Shown here: in pieces, positions 5,338 through 5,841 of the stretch | Layout of the letters: each line of letters starts with the position of its first letter | How positions within the stretch are numbered: the stretch's first letter is position 1 | Notes under the pieces: generated by a model | The model's database searches: none | The model's input: only the letters and a program-made list of their open reading frames with translations | Told to the model about the DNA's origin: nothing | Origin: Deinococcus marmoris DSM 12784 | GTDB lineage: Bacteria; Deinococcota; Deinococci; Deinococcales; Deinococcaceae | Assembly (NCBI RefSeq): GCF_000701405.1 | Contig: NZ_JNIV01000164.1 | Span: 1 to 5,841, forward strand | Direction: 5' to 3' | DNA length: 5,841 nt | Program-made: the position numbers and the translations under genes

Positions 5338-5841
5338 ATGAAAAAGTTACTGACCCTGGCCCTGGGCCTCTCGCTCGCCTCCGCCTCCGCCGCCCCCGTC
5401 ACGCTGACGTACTGGCAATACGACTTTGCCAGTAAGGTCACCACCATGAATGAACTGATCAAGAAGTTCGAGGCTGCCAACCCCGATATCAAGATCAAGC
5501 AGGAAACCTTCCCCTACGACGCTTACAGCCAGAAAGTCGCCTCCAGCGTTCCAGCCGGGCAGGGGCCGGACGTGGTCAACCTGTATTACGGCTGGCTTCC
5601 GCAATACGTGGACGCGGGCTACCTTCAGCAACTCCCGACAAAGGATTTCCCGACGGCCACTATAGACAGCACCTACGCGCCCATGGTGAAGACATCCAAG
5701 ATGAGCGGCAAGTACTACGCTCTGCCCACATCTGTGCGCACATTGGCACTGTTTTACAATAAAGACCTTTTCAAAGAAGCCGGGATCGCTCAGCCGCCCA
5801 AAACCTGGGAAGAAATGATCGCCGCCGGTCAGAAGATCGTT
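5338..5841 (+). CDS. ABC transporter extracellular solute-binding protein, family 1 (sugar type), N-terminal part
   Basis: The first 168 codons are present and the gene continues past the right edge; full family members are about 400-430 aa. The signal peptide MKKLLTLALGLSLASASA ends in an ASA-A cleavage site near residue 18. There is no lipobox Cys, so it is a free periplasmic protein rather than a lipoprotein. The mature start VTLTYWQYDF, then FEAANPDIKIKQETFPYDAY, GQGPDVVNLYYGW and LALFYNKDLFKEAGI (N141, K142, D143), with PPKTWEEM (156-160), is the standard SBP_bac_1 pattern of carbohydrate importers. It should deliver ligand to two membrane permeases expected just downstream (not visible). 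The ligand cannot be named, but operon partners suggest a sugar or sugar conjugate related to the deacetylase product. Its start is fixed by AGGAG and the signal peptide. Confidence 0.9.
   Translation, partial: MKKLLTLALGLSLASASAAPVTLTYWQYDFASKVTTMNELIKKFEAANPDIKIKQETFPYDAYSQKVASSVPAGQGPDVVNLYYGWLPQYVDAGYLQQLPTKDFPTATIDSTYAPMVKTSKMSGKYYALPTSVRTLALFYNKDLFKEAGIAQPPKTWEEMIAAGQKIV

Noticed and set aside
1..5841. CRISPR arrays, tRNA, rRNA or riboswitches
   Set aside because: I found no regularly spaced repeats, cloverleaf-like segments or conserved riboswitch cores on reading both strands.

Overview
The window reads as a piece of a high-GC bacterial chromosome. It is most likely from a Deinococcus or a close relative. 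That assignment rests on my memory of how such genes look: strong C/G third-position bias, signal-peptide substrate-binding proteins without a lipobox cysteine, ROK-controlled sugar operons, and the transposase type at the left edge. I could not search any database, so the genus is an inference.

Layout. Positions 1-233 hold the N-terminal part of an IS4/IS701-type transposase on the minus strand. It runs off the left edge and has its own ribosome-binding site at 242-249. Positions 234-601 are a gene-poor stretch of about 370 bases with two short perfect hairpins (279-295 and 454-472), a candidate promoter (about 533-561) and an AT-rich imperfect dyad just ahead of the first operon gene. From 602 to the right edge four genes lie on the plus strand and look like one transcription unit: a ROK-family winged-helix regulator (602-1621), an argininosuccinate-lyase-like enzyme (1611-3020), a secreted PIG-L-type deacetylase with NEW3-like and CBM9-like domains (3017-5284), and the beginning of a sugar-type ABC transporter substrate-binding protein (5338 to the edge). 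The first three overlap by 11 and 4 bases, the last gap is 53 bases, and I see no terminator anywhere in the unit.

The most striking point is that the PIG-L gene carries an in-frame TAG at 3788-3790. The frame then stays open for another 497 codons of well-preserved protein, with no start signal of its own. The simplest reading is a recent TGG-to-TAG (Trp to amber) change, or a sequence error, that splits a 755-codon gene into a 257-aa catalytic part and an untranslated or read-through accessory part.

Working together (inference): the secreted deacetylase could bind a glycan or glycoconjugate through its C-terminal domains and deacylate it. The ABC importer would bring in the product, the lyase would cleave a C-N (or similar) bond in the cytoplasm, and the ROK regulator would sense a sugar-like ligand. 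The lyase keeps the superfamily catalytic core but has lost several argininosuccinate-specific residues, so its substrate is probably not argininosuccinate. The combination looks like an uncharacterised catabolic pathway for a modified sugar or amino-sugar conjugate.
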